Assembly (NCBI GenBank): GCA_002324875.1
Contig: NTJG01000002.1
Span: forward strand, 268,189 to 332,188
Length of the DNA stretch: 64,000 nucleotides
Origin: Lysobacteraceae bacterium NML93-0793
Lineage (GTDB): Bacteria > Pseudomonadota > Gammaproteobacteria > Xanthomonadales > Xanthomonadaceae
Direction: 5' to 3'
Shown here: positions 57,597 to 64,000 of the stretch, one piece after another
Numbering within the stretch: the first letter of the stretch is position 1
How the letters are laid out: every line of letters starts with the position of its first letter
Position numbers and translations under genes: made by a program
Notes under the pieces: generated by a model
The model's input: only the letters and a program-made list of their open reading frames with translations
Databases searched by the model: none
What the model was told of the DNA's origin: nothing

Positions 57597-59618
57597 TCAG
57601 GCCGGCAGCTTGAAGTCGGCGACCGAGCGACGCAGGTCGGCGGCCAGCTGTGCCAGGTTGCCGATCGACGCCGCGGTCTGGTTCGCACCCTGCGAGGTCT
57701 GCGCGGTGATCGACTGGATCGTGTGCATCGTCGCGGTGATGTTGCTCGCCGCCGACGACTGCTGGCGCGCGGCCGAGGAAATGCCCTGAATCAGGTCCGC
57801 GAGGCTGGTGGAGACGCTTTCGATCTCGCCCAGCGCGGTGCCTGCGTCCTCGGCCAGACGCGCACCGGCGACCACCTCGGACGTCGTCTGCTCCATCGAT
57901 GTCACCGCTTCGTTGGTGTCGGACTGGATCGTCTGCACCAGCGTTTCGATGCGGCGGGTCGCGTTGGTGGCGCGTTCCGCGAGGCGCTGCACTTCGTCGG
58001 CCACGACCGCGAAGCCGCGGCCCGCTTCACCGGCGGAGGCGGCCTGGATCGCGGCGTTCAGCGCGAGGATGTTGGTCTGCTCGGAGATGTCGTTGATCAG
58101 TTCGACGATCGAGCCGATCTCCTGCGAGCTTTCGCCCAGGCGCTTGATGCGCTTCGAGGTTTCCTGGATCTGGTCGCGGATCGAGTCCATGCCGGCGATC
58201 GTCTCGCGCACCACGCCCGCGCCCTTGGTCGCGATCTGCACCGAGCGCTGCGCCACGTCGGCCGATTCGGCCGAATTCTTGGACACCTGGTCGATGCTGA
58301 CCGCGATCTCGTTGATGCGCTCCGACGCGGAGTTGATCTCGCTGGCCTGGTGCTCGGCGGCCTCGGCCAGATGCATCGCGGTGGCCTGGGTTTCCTGCGC
58401 ACTGGACGCGACCTGCACCGAGGTGTCGTTGATCGTCTGCACCAGGCTGCGCAGCTGCTCGATCGCGAAGTTGATCGAGTCGGCGATCGCGCCGGTCATG
58501 TCTTCGGTGACCGTGGCCTTGACCGTCAGGTCGCCTTCGGCGAGCGAGCCCATTTCGTCCAGCAGGCGCATGATCGCCTCCTGGTTGCGGTTGTTGAGCT
58601 CCATCGTGGTCTCGTAGCGCTCGCGCTGGGCGCGGTTGAGCGAGAACAGCAGGCCGCCGATGCCCACCAGTGCGGCGAGGCCGGCGAGGATGCTGATCCA
58701 GATGTTGCCCAGCAGGCTGGTGTCTTCCATCGAGCCGAACGCGGTGAACGCGTTGAACAGCGATTCGCTGTCGTTCAGCAGCTGGTCGGAGCCGGCCACG
58801 ATCGCGGTGGCCGCCGCCTGGGCCTGGAACAGCTGCTCGCTGCTGCCGAGGATGGCTTCGAGGTCGGTGCGCATCTCCGCCCACGCCTCGTCGGCGCGGG
58901 TCAGTGCGGCGAGCGCATTGCCGTTGGTCAGCGCCTGCAGCTCGCGCGAGGGATCGCCCTCGCGCAGGCCGGTCATCACCTGCTGGAAGTCTTCGGCGTT
59001 GCGACGCAGGCCCTGGCCGGCGATCGCGGCACCGGGACCACCAGCCTGCACTTCGGTCACGCGGCGGGCCATGTCGCCGGCCACCACCACCTGGCGCAGC
59101 GCCATGTACACCTGCGACGACGGCGAGCCGCTGCTCGACATCGCACGCACCAGTTCGTCGAGCAGGGCTTGCAGCTGCGGCACGCGCTGGCTGAAGCGCT
59201 CGGCCTGACCGGCGAATGCGGTCACCGCGGCTTCGCTGTCGGCCAAGCGTTGTGCGCTGGCACCGAGCGGCTCCCAGGTCTCGCTGACCGTGCGGATCGG
59301 CCCGGCGACGCCGGCAGTGTCACCGAAGCGGCTGTTGAGCTGCTCGATGTCGCTGTCGATCTGCGCGCGCGTGGCCTTGAACGCCGTGAACGCGGCCGCG
59401 TTGCCACGCACCGCCTCGGTGCCCTGGTTGGCCAGTCGCTGGCTGTCCACGCGCAAGTTCGACGCGGACGTACTGGCGCCGCCGAGCTGCGCGGCTTTCC
59501 AGGTGCCGTAACCGGTGTTGAGCACGAGAATCGTGCCGGCGACGATCAGCAGCACGACCCAGAAGTTCGTGCCCAGGTTGCGTCGCTTGCCTGCGAGGGT
59601 GTCAGCGGCTGTGCTCAT
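57597..59618 (-). CDS. pilJ: type IV pilus methyl-accepting chemosensor PilJ
   Basis: PilJ is the receptor of the Pil-Chp system. The 673-residue protein has an N-terminal membrane segment ([20 protein letters not shown]), a periplasmic helical PilJ-type sensor region (about 45-310), a second membrane segment ([21 protein letters not shown]), a HAMP-like linker ([21 protein letters not shown]) and a cytoplasmic signalling hairpin with tip [20 protein letters not shown]. The usual following gene pilK is absent: the next reading frame, after 76 bp, is chpA. Confidence 0.94.
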   Translation of the reverse strand: MSTAADTLAGKRRNLGTNFWVVLLIVAGTILVLNTGYGTWKAAQLGGASTSASNLRVDSQRLANQGTEAVRGNAAAFTAFKATRAQIDSDIEQLNSRFGDTAGVAGPIRTVSETWEPLGASAQRLADSEAAVTAFAGQAERFSQRVPQLQALLDELVRAMSSSGSPSSQVYMALRQVVVAGDMARRVTEVQAGGPGAAIAGQGLRRNAEDFQQVMTGLREGDPSRELQALTNGNALAALTRADEAWAEMRTDLEAILGSSEQLFQAQAAATAIVAGSDQLLNDSESLFNAFTAFGSMEDTSLLGNIWISILAGLAALVGIGGLLFSLNRAQRERYETTMELNNRNQEAIMRLLDEMGSLAEGDLTVKATVTEDMTGAIADSINFAIEQLRSLVQTINDTSVQVASSAQETQATAMHLAEAAEHQASEINSASERINEIAVSIDQVSKNSAESADVAQRSVQIATKGAGVVRETIAGMDSIRDQIQETSKRIKRLGESSQEIGSIVELINDISEQTNILALNAAIQAASAGEAGRGFAVVADEVQRLAERATNATRRIETLVQTIQSDTNEAVTSMEQTTSEVVAGARLAEDAGTALGEIESVSTSLADLIQGISSAARQQSSAASNITATMHTIQSITAQTSQGANQTAASIGNLAQLAADLRRSVADFKLPA

Positions 59619-59670
59619 GCTCGTTCCGGTCCTGATCGTTGTTGCGTTACGCGGTACGTGGGGTGCGGCG

Positions 59671-60231
59671 TCAGGCCGCGGCGTGTCTGAATTCGGGTGT
59701 GCGGCCGAGGCGATCGAGGCTGAAGACGCCCCAGGTCGCATTGGCGTGGGCATAGGCGCGGTCGACGAAGTGCGCATAGCGGCCCTCGGCGACACGGTCG
59801 GCCGACACCTCGTCTTCCTCGAGGAAGCTGCGCTGGCCGAAGAGCTCGTCGATGGTCACCGCGACGTCGCCGCCAGGCTGGCGCACCAGCAGCACGCGCT
59901 GGTTCTCGTTGATGACGGTGCGCTCGCCCTCGAGGAACTGCTTGAGATCGACGATCGGCAGCAGACTGCCGCGGATGTTGGCCACGCCGAGCATCCACGG
60001 CTGCGCGCCGGGCACGGCCGACACCGGTGGCATCGGCAGGATCTCGATCACTTCGTCGAAGGCGGAGGCGAGCATGCGGCGTCCGATGCGATAGCCGACG
60101 CCGCGCCACAGGCCGGGCGCGTCGAGCTGTTCCGGCAGGCCGACCACATGCGCGAGGCTGCGCCGTTCGTATTCGGTGAGAAGTGCGAACGCACCGCCCC
60201 CGTGCGTGTCGCCCGTCTGCATGGTGGACAT
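59671..60231 (-). CDS. pilI: CheW-type adaptor PilI
   Basis: A 186-residue CheW-domain protein coupling PilJ to ChpA. Blocks such as [44 protein letters not shown] and the N-terminal [11 protein letters not shown] fit PilI. Its ATG shares one base with the pilH stop (TGATG). Confidence 0.92.
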   Translation of the reverse strand: MSTMQTGDTHGGGAFALLTEYERRSLAHVVGLPEQLDAPGLWRGVGYRIGRRMLASAFDEVIEILPMPPVSAVPGAQPWMLGVANIRGSLLPIVDLKQFLEGERTVINENQRVLLVRQPGGDVAVTIDELFGQRSFLEEDEVSADRVAEGRYAHFVDRAYAHANATWGVFSLDRLGRTPEFRHAAA

Positions 60232-60596
60232 CAGCCGGCCAGCACCTGGTTGACCTGGCTGATCAGCGCGTCCTCGCTGGGCGGCTTGACGATGTAGCCC
60301 TTGGCCCCCTGGCGCATGCCCCACATGCGGTCGGTTTCCATGCCCTTGGTACTGACGATGATCACCGGAATGCCGGCAGTCTCGGCGTCCTTGGCCAGTG
60401 CGCGGGTGGCGTGGAAGCCACTCATGCCCGGCAGCACGACGTCCATCAGTACGAGATCCGGGCGTTCGCGCTTGCAGAGCGCGATGCCGTCCTCGGCGTT
60501 GTCCGATGCGGTCACCTGGTGCCCGTGGCGTTCGAGCCACTGGGTCAGCACGGCGGTATCGGTCGGCGAATCCTCGATCAACAGGATGCGAGCCAT
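60231..60596 (-). CDS. pilH: response regulator PilH
   Basis: A 121-residue single receiver domain with Asp-pair LIEDS, phospho-acceptor in LVLMDVVLPG, Thr/Ser in IVSTKG and Lys in IVKPPSEDAL. In Pseudomonas PilH counteracts PilG output, affecting PilT retraction and cAMP. It follows pilG by 11 bp. Confidence 0.93.
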   Translation of the reverse strand: MARILLIEDSPTDTAVLTQWLERHGHQVTASDNAEDGIALCKRERPDLVLMDVVLPGMSGFHATRALAKDAETAGIPVIIVSTKGMETDRMWGMRQGAKGYIVKPPSEDALISQVNQVLAG

Positions 60597-60607
60597 GTCC
60601 TGCCCCC

Positions 60608-61012
60608 TCAGGCGTTGACGTGCGTACGGATCGCGTCGAGGAGTTCCTCGCGCGTGAACGGCTTGGTGACGTACTGCTCCGAGCCCACGATGCGCCCGCG
60701 CGCCTTGTCGAACAGGCCGTCCTTGGACGAAAGCATGATCACCGGCGTGTTGCGGAACACCTGGTTGTTCTTGATCAGCGCGCAGGTCTGATAGCCGTCC
60801 AGGCGCGGCATCATGATGTCCACGAAGATGATCTGCGGGCGCTGGTCGGCGATCTTCGCCAGCGCCTCGAAGCCGTCGACTGCGGTCACCACGTCGGCAC
60901 CCTCGCGCTTGAGCAGCGTCTCGGCGGTGCGCCGGATGGTTTTCGAGTCGTCGATCACCATCACCCGCAGCCCGTCGAGGCTGCCGGCTGACGGCTTGTC
61001 GTCACTGGTCAT
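60608..61012 (-). CDS. pilG: response regulator PilG
   Basis: A 134-residue single receiver domain (VMVIDDSKTIRR, phospho-acceptor in IIFVDIMMPRLDG, MLSSKDG, VTKPFTREELLDAI). PilG promotes pilus extension at the pole. The ATG at 61012 has GGGGAGA five bases upstream; the longer frame from 61036 lacks a site. It is the first gene of the cluster and lies behind a good promoter. Confidence 0.94.
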   Translation of the reverse strand: MTSDDKPSAGSLDGLRVMVIDDSKTIRRTAETLLKREGADVVTAVDGFEALAKIADQRPQIIFVDIMMPRLDGYQTCALIKNNQVFRNTPVIMLSSKDGLFDKARGRIVGSEQYVTKPFTREELLDAIRTHVNA

Positions 61013-61065
61013 GTTGTCTCCCCTGGTGCACGACACACATGAAGCCGGTGTCGTCGCGAGCCGGT

Positions 61066-61096
61066 GTTATATCCCAGCCGGCCCTCGCAGTGTCAA
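61066..61096 (-). promoter_or_regulatory. candidate sigma-70 promoter of the pilG cluster
   Basis: On the minus strand a perfect TTGACA (61096-61091) is followed after 19 bases by TATAAC (61071-61066). The start of transcription would lie near 61059, giving a leader of about 47 bases to the pilG ATG. The spacing is slightly long. Confidence 0.55.
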
Positions 61097-61197
61097 CAGT
61101 TTGCATCCGGAGTGTGCGCGTCGCCACGGAATGCGGCTTCCGGAGCGCACGGTCGGCCCTGTTAAGATCGTGACCCCCGCCCTGCAGGTCGCCCGCA

Positions 61198-62160
61198 ATG
61201 CCGCTGGATGTCGTCGTGGTGATGGACCCGATCGCCTCGATCAAGATCGCGAAGGACTCGACGTTCGCGATGCTGCTCGAAGCCCAGCGGCGCGGCCACC
61301 GGCTGCACTACGTGATTCCCGGCGGACTGGGTCTGGCGGGTGGCGAGGCGGTCGCGACGTCCGCGCCGTTGACCGTGCGCGAAGACGTCCGCGACTGGTT
61401 CACGCTCGGCGAGACGGCGACGCGCCGCTTCGGCGAAGGCGACGTGGTGCTGATGCGCAAGGATCCGCCGGTGGACCCGGAGTTCATCGGCGACACCCAG
61501 ATCCTGAGCATGGCCCAGCGTCAGGGCGCGATGATCGTCAACGATCCGCAGGGCCTGCGCGACATGAACGAAAAGCTCGGCGCGCTGGCATTTCCGCAAT
61601 GCTGCCCGCCGACCCTGGTGAGCCGTGACGCCGTCGCGCTCAAGGCCTTCGTCGCCGAGCACGGTGATGCGGTGCTCAAGCCGCTCGACGGTATGGGCGG
61701 CCGCTCGATCTTCCGCGCCGTCGCCGGCGACACCAATCTCAACGTGATCCTGGAAACGCTGACCGACGGCGGACGGCGGTTGGCGATGGCCCAGCGCTAC
61801 ATCCCCGAGATCACCGCGGGCGACAAGCGCATCCTGCTGATCGACGGTGTGCCGGTGGACTATTGCCTGGCGCGGATTCCGCAGGGCGACGAGTTCCGCG
61901 GCAATCTCGCCGCCGGCGGCCGCGGCGAAGCACGCCCGCTCAGCGAACGTGACCGCTGGATCGCCGCGCAGGTGGGTCCGTCGCTCGCTGCGCGGGGCAT
62001 GCGGTTCGTCGGACTGGACGTGATCGGCGACTGGCTGACCGAGGTCAACGTGACCAGCCCCACCTGCATCCGCGAGATCGACGCGGCCTACGCCACCAAC
62101 ATCGCCGGGCTGCTGTTCGATGCGATCGAGCGCGGACCCGCCCCGCGTCACGCTGCCTGA
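61198..62160 (+). CDS. gshB: glutathione synthetase
   Basis: GshB joins glycine to gamma-glutamylcysteine. The 320-residue ATP-grasp enzyme has MDPIASIKIAKDSTFAML, LMRKDPPVDPEF, LKPLDGMGGRSIF and VNVTSPTCIREID. A start at ATG 61198 gives the normal length. TAAGAT at 61163-61168 is a possible -10. It diverges from pilG, a placement known in Xanthomonas and Pseudomonas. Confidence 0.96.
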   Translation: MPLDVVVVMDPIASIKIAKDSTFAMLLEAQRRGHRLHYVIPGGLGLAGGEAVATSAPLTVREDVRDWFTLGETATRRFGEGDVVLMRKDPPVDPEFIGDTQILSMAQRQGAMIVNDPQGLRDMNEKLGALAFPQCCPPTLVSRDAVALKAFVAEHGDAVLKPLDGMGGRSIFRAVAGDTNLNVILETLTDGGRRLAMAQRYIPEITAGDKRILLIDGVPVDYCLARIPQGDEFRGNLAAGGRGEARPLSERDRWIAAQVGPSLAARGMRFVGLDVIGDWLTEVNVTSPTCIREIDAAYATNIAGLLFDAIERGPAPRHAA

Positions 62161-62180
62161 CGCGGGGCGCGTGTCCGAAC

Positions 62181-63053
62181 GTGCAGGCCGTCGCGCCGCC
62201 ACCCCAGATCGATGACGGCGCGCGCCTCGGCGCGACGCTGGTGCTGTCGCTGCTGGTGCACGGACTGCTGGTGCTGGGCATCGGCTTCGCGACCGAAGAT
62301 GCCGCGCCGCTGATGCCGACGCTGGACGTGATTCTCACCGAGACCACGAGTCCACTCACCCAGGCCCAGGCCGATTTCCTGGCCCAGGCCAGCAACCAGG
62401 GCGGCGGCGAGCACGAGCGCACGAACCGCCCGCGCGAAGCGCAGATCGGCCAGGTGCCGCAGGACAGCTCGGGTGTCGCGCCGATGGAACTGCGCGCGCA
62501 ATCACCCGAGGCGCAGCCCCCCAGCCAGGACCGGGTGGTGGCGAGCACCCGCGGCGACACCGCGATGCCGGCCCCCGACCCGAGTCAGCAGACCGATCCC
62601 TCGACGCTCCCGCGCGGGCCGGAAAAGATCGAGCGCGATCTGGCGATGGCGCGGCTCGCCGCCGAGATCCACCTGCGCTCGGAGCGCTATGCGCGCCGGC
62701 CCAAGCGCAAGTTCGTCTCCGCGAGCACCCAGGAGTACGCCTATGCGGCGTATCTGCGGCAGTGGGTGGATCGCGTGGAACGGGTCGGCAATCTCAACTA
62801 TCCCGACGAAGCCCGTCGCCGGCAGCTGGCCGGCGAACTGGTGATCAGCGTGGCGATCCGCCGTGACGGCTCGGTCGAACGCGCCGACATCATTCGCAGC
62901 AGCGGCACCCCGCTGCTCGACGATGCCGCGCTCAACATCGCGCGCCTGGCCGAGCCCTATCCGCCGCTGCCGGTGACCGATGAAAACGTCGACGTGCTGC
63001 ACGTGACCCGCACCTGGAACTTCCTGCCGGGCGGCACACTGATCGACGACTGA
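62181..63053 (+). CDS. tonB: TonB-family energy transducer
   Basis: A 290-residue protein with one N-terminal membrane segment (LGATLVLSLLVHGLLVLGIGF, with the His inside the membrane helix typical of TonB), a Pro/Gln-rich periplasmic linker (about 60-150), and a C-terminal TonB domain (VGNLNYPDEARRRQLAGELV, GSVERADIIRSSG). It should couple proton-motive force to outer-membrane receptors. The start is GTG 62181, 20 bases after gshB. gshB-tonB beside pilG is also the Pseudomonas arrangement, where this TonB affects twitching. Confidence 0.88.
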   Translation: MQAVAPPPQIDDGARLGATLVLSLLVHGLLVLGIGFATEDAAPLMPTLDVILTETTSPLTQAQADFLAQASNQGGGEHERTNRPREAQIGQVPQDSSGVAPMELRAQSPEAQPPSQDRVVASTRGDTAMPAPDPSQQTDPSTLPRGPEKIERDLAMARLAAEIHLRSERYARRPKRKFVSASTQEYAYAAYLRQWVDRVERVGNLNYPDEARRRQLAGELVISVAIRRDGSVERADIIRSSGTPLLDDAALNIARLAEPYPPLPVTDENVDVLHVTRTWNFLPGGTLIDD

Positions 63054-63077
63054 GCCGCGCGGTGCGGCCGCGCGTTA

Positions 63078-63174
63078 GAAGGTCTGAACAATTCCGCTCT
63101 TGGCCGTCATTCCCGCGGCTCTCAACAGCCGCACGGCTGGTCAAGCGAGGATGACGGCAGTTATTCAGACCTTC
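63078..63174. repeat. MITE/REP-like inverted-repeat element, copy B
   Basis: A 97 bp element bounded by a perfect 11 bp inverted repeat, GAAGGTCTGAA (63078-63088) and TTCAGACCTTC (63164-63174). Inside are CGTCATTCCCGC and GATGACGGCAGT in the same order as in copy A at 14664-14815. The right end abuts the stop codon (TAA, 63178-63176) of the signal peptidase gene on the minus strand. No coding capacity. Confidence 0.75.
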
Positions 63175-63175
63175 C

Positions 63176-63820
63176 TTAGAGCCGGCGCCAGCCGGGCCCG
63201 TCGCCGCGTCGCCAGAACACGCCGCGGGCCTGGCCGTAGATCGCATCGCTGTCGACGAAACCGAAGTAGCGGCCGTCGAGACTGGCGCCGCGGTGGTCGC
63301 CCAGCACCAGCACCTGCCCGGCCGGCACCTGCAGACCGTGGATGTCGGGTCCACCGCCGGCGTCGAGATCCAGCCTGACCGCGCGGTTGCCGAACCGTTC
63401 GGGCAGGCCCGGACCGCGCGCCAGCGGCCGGCCGTTGATCGACAGATGCCCGTCGACCAGATCCACCCGGTCGCCGCCGACCGCGACCACGCGCTTGATC
63501 AGACGGGTGCCATCGCCCGGCGAGCGGAACACCACGACATCGCCAGGCGCCGGCGCGTCGCCGGGCCACAGCGTCCACGACGTGATCGGCATGCGCACAC
63601 CGTAGGCGCGCATGTCCACCACCACGCGGTCGCCGGGCATCAGCGTCGGTTCCATCGAGCCGCTGGGCACGTGGTAGTGATTGGCCAGCGACGAGCGGGC
63701 GACGACCAGCAGCACCAGCATCACCGCGAGCGGCATGCCCTCGCGGCGCAGCCAGCGCCGCACGCGCCCCGACGCTGCCGGGCCGGGAGGTGGCGGGGAG
63801 GATTCGGTTGCTGGGGTCAT
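63176..63820 (-). CDS. short signal peptidase I (S26 family)
   Basis: A 214-residue protein with a Ser/Pro-rich start, one membrane segment (MPLAVMLVLLVVARSSLA) and the S26 catalytic blocks: Ser55 in VPSGSMEPTL and Lys in TRLIKRVVAVGGDR, with the late VLGDHRGASLDGRYFG box. E. coli LepB is longer (two membrane segments), so this is the compact type or a second signal peptidase. The ATG at 63820 was taken; GTG 63826 is possible. Confidence 0.88.
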   Translation of the reverse strand: MTPATESSPPPPGPAASGRVRRWLRREGMPLAVMLVLLVVARSSLANHYHVPSGSMEPTLMPGDRVVVDMRAYGVRMPITSWTLWPGDAPAPGDVVVFRSPGDGTRLIKRVVAVGGDRVDLVDGHLSINGRPLARGPGLPERFGNRAVRLDLDAGGGPDIHGLQVPAGQVLVLGDHRGASLDGRYFGFVDSDAIYGQARGVFWRRGDGPGWRRL

Positions 63821-63877
63821 GGGCACGGCTCTTGGGCAGTGCGCGCTTGGACCTGCCGCAGGCTTCGCGAGTTCCCG

Positions 63878-64000
63878 TCAGCGCGCGGCGCGCCGCGCCT
63901 GCTGCTCGGCCAGCGTCAGCGCCACGTTGTCGCGCAGGTAGGCCGGCTCCACCCGCTCGGGCGCGCAGGCCTCGCCGCGCGCGCAAGCCGCGGCGGCGAG
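63878..64000 (-). CDS. tsaB: tRNA threonylcarbamoyladenosine biosynthesis protein TsaB, C-terminal end
   Basis: Only the last 40 codons are in the window. The end VEPAYLRDNVALTLAEQQAR matches the C-terminal signature of TsaB (PxYLRxxVA), the partner of TsaD in t6A37 synthesis. The rest of the gene lies beyond the right edge. Confidence 0.7.
   Translation of the reverse strand, partial: LAAAACARGEACAPERVEPAYLRDNVALTLAEQQARRAAR

Noticed and set aside
50042..57613. A 2523-codon open frame on the plus strand, with repeats like [11 protein letters not shown]
   Set aside because: It lies entirely antisense to chpA and chpB, whose domains are unmistakable. The frame is open because stop codons are rare opposite high-GC coding sequence and because the 60 bp array repeats a stop-free pattern. 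No ribosome site or known domain.

Overview
This 64 kb window is high-GC, gene-dense chromosome from a gammaproteobacterium. Gene order and protein sequences point to the Xanthomonadaceae/Lysobacteraceae (Lysobacter/Luteimonas/Xanthomonas side). The signs are ahpC-ahpF-oxyR in one row with oxyR last, two neighbouring Ubi flavin hydroxylases, a pilG-pilH-pilI-pilJ-chpA cluster divergent from gshB-tonB, and lptD-surA-pdxA-rsmA-apaG-apaH facing folA-thyA-lgt. No rRNA, tRNA, CRISPR array, prophage or transposase gene was seen. Most of the window is core genome; about ten genes start with GTG, and ATGA/GTGA/TGATG stop-start overlaps are common. The organism assignment is inference.

Layout. 1-2 kb: pip (partial), prmC and a lipoprotein esterase. 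2.3-6.2 kb: peroxide defence (ahpC, ahpF, oxyR) and rnk, with paired hairpin-forming sequences between ahpC and ahpF. 6.3-10.2 kb: msrA, an EamA transporter and a membrane diguanylate cyclase, all on the minus strand. 10.4-16.1 kb: glnS with an overlapping Cys-rich lipoprotein, a deaminase, rlmM, a small membrane protein, a MITE/REP-like repeat and a DUF808 protein. 16.1-18.5 kb: two ubiquinone hydroxylases. 18.6-20.7 kb: a BtuM-like cobalamin transporter candidate, a PduO-type adenosyltransferase and an HDAC-family deacetylase. 20.9-28.4 kb: lptD-surA-pdxA-csaA-rsmA-apaG-apaH. 28.5-32 kb: folA-thyA-lgt-terC-dgkA on the minus strand. 32.2-36 kb: secreted or exported proteins (SGNH lipoprotein, small secreted protein, LysM-peptidase, subtilase). 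36.1-41.8 kb: a response regulator, histidine kinase and MacAB-type export set in one orientation. 41.9-48.4 kb: small membrane proteins, mazG, cysQ, nudE, bioA, rsmE and a DUF2058 protein. 48.5-61 kb: the Pil-Chp chemosensory cluster. 61.2-64 kb: gshB, tonB, a second copy of the repeat family, a short signal peptidase I and the 3' end of tsaB.

The most interesting region is the Pil-Chp cluster. No pilK (CheR methyltransferase) lies between pilJ and chpA. The CheB-like ChpB has lost all three catalytic residues by eye alignment and carries a long acidic linker. ChpA holds a 720 bp block of twelve 60 bp units coding for an uninterrupted Glu/Arg-rich helix. Together these suggest a type IV pilus chemosensory system that has dropped methylation-based adaptation. 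Other points worth following are the BtuM-adenosyltransferase pair with a Cys at position 79, a Spy/CpxP-like helical insert in the MacA-type adaptor, a LysM-cysteine peptidase without a signal peptide, and the two copies of an inverted-repeat element.
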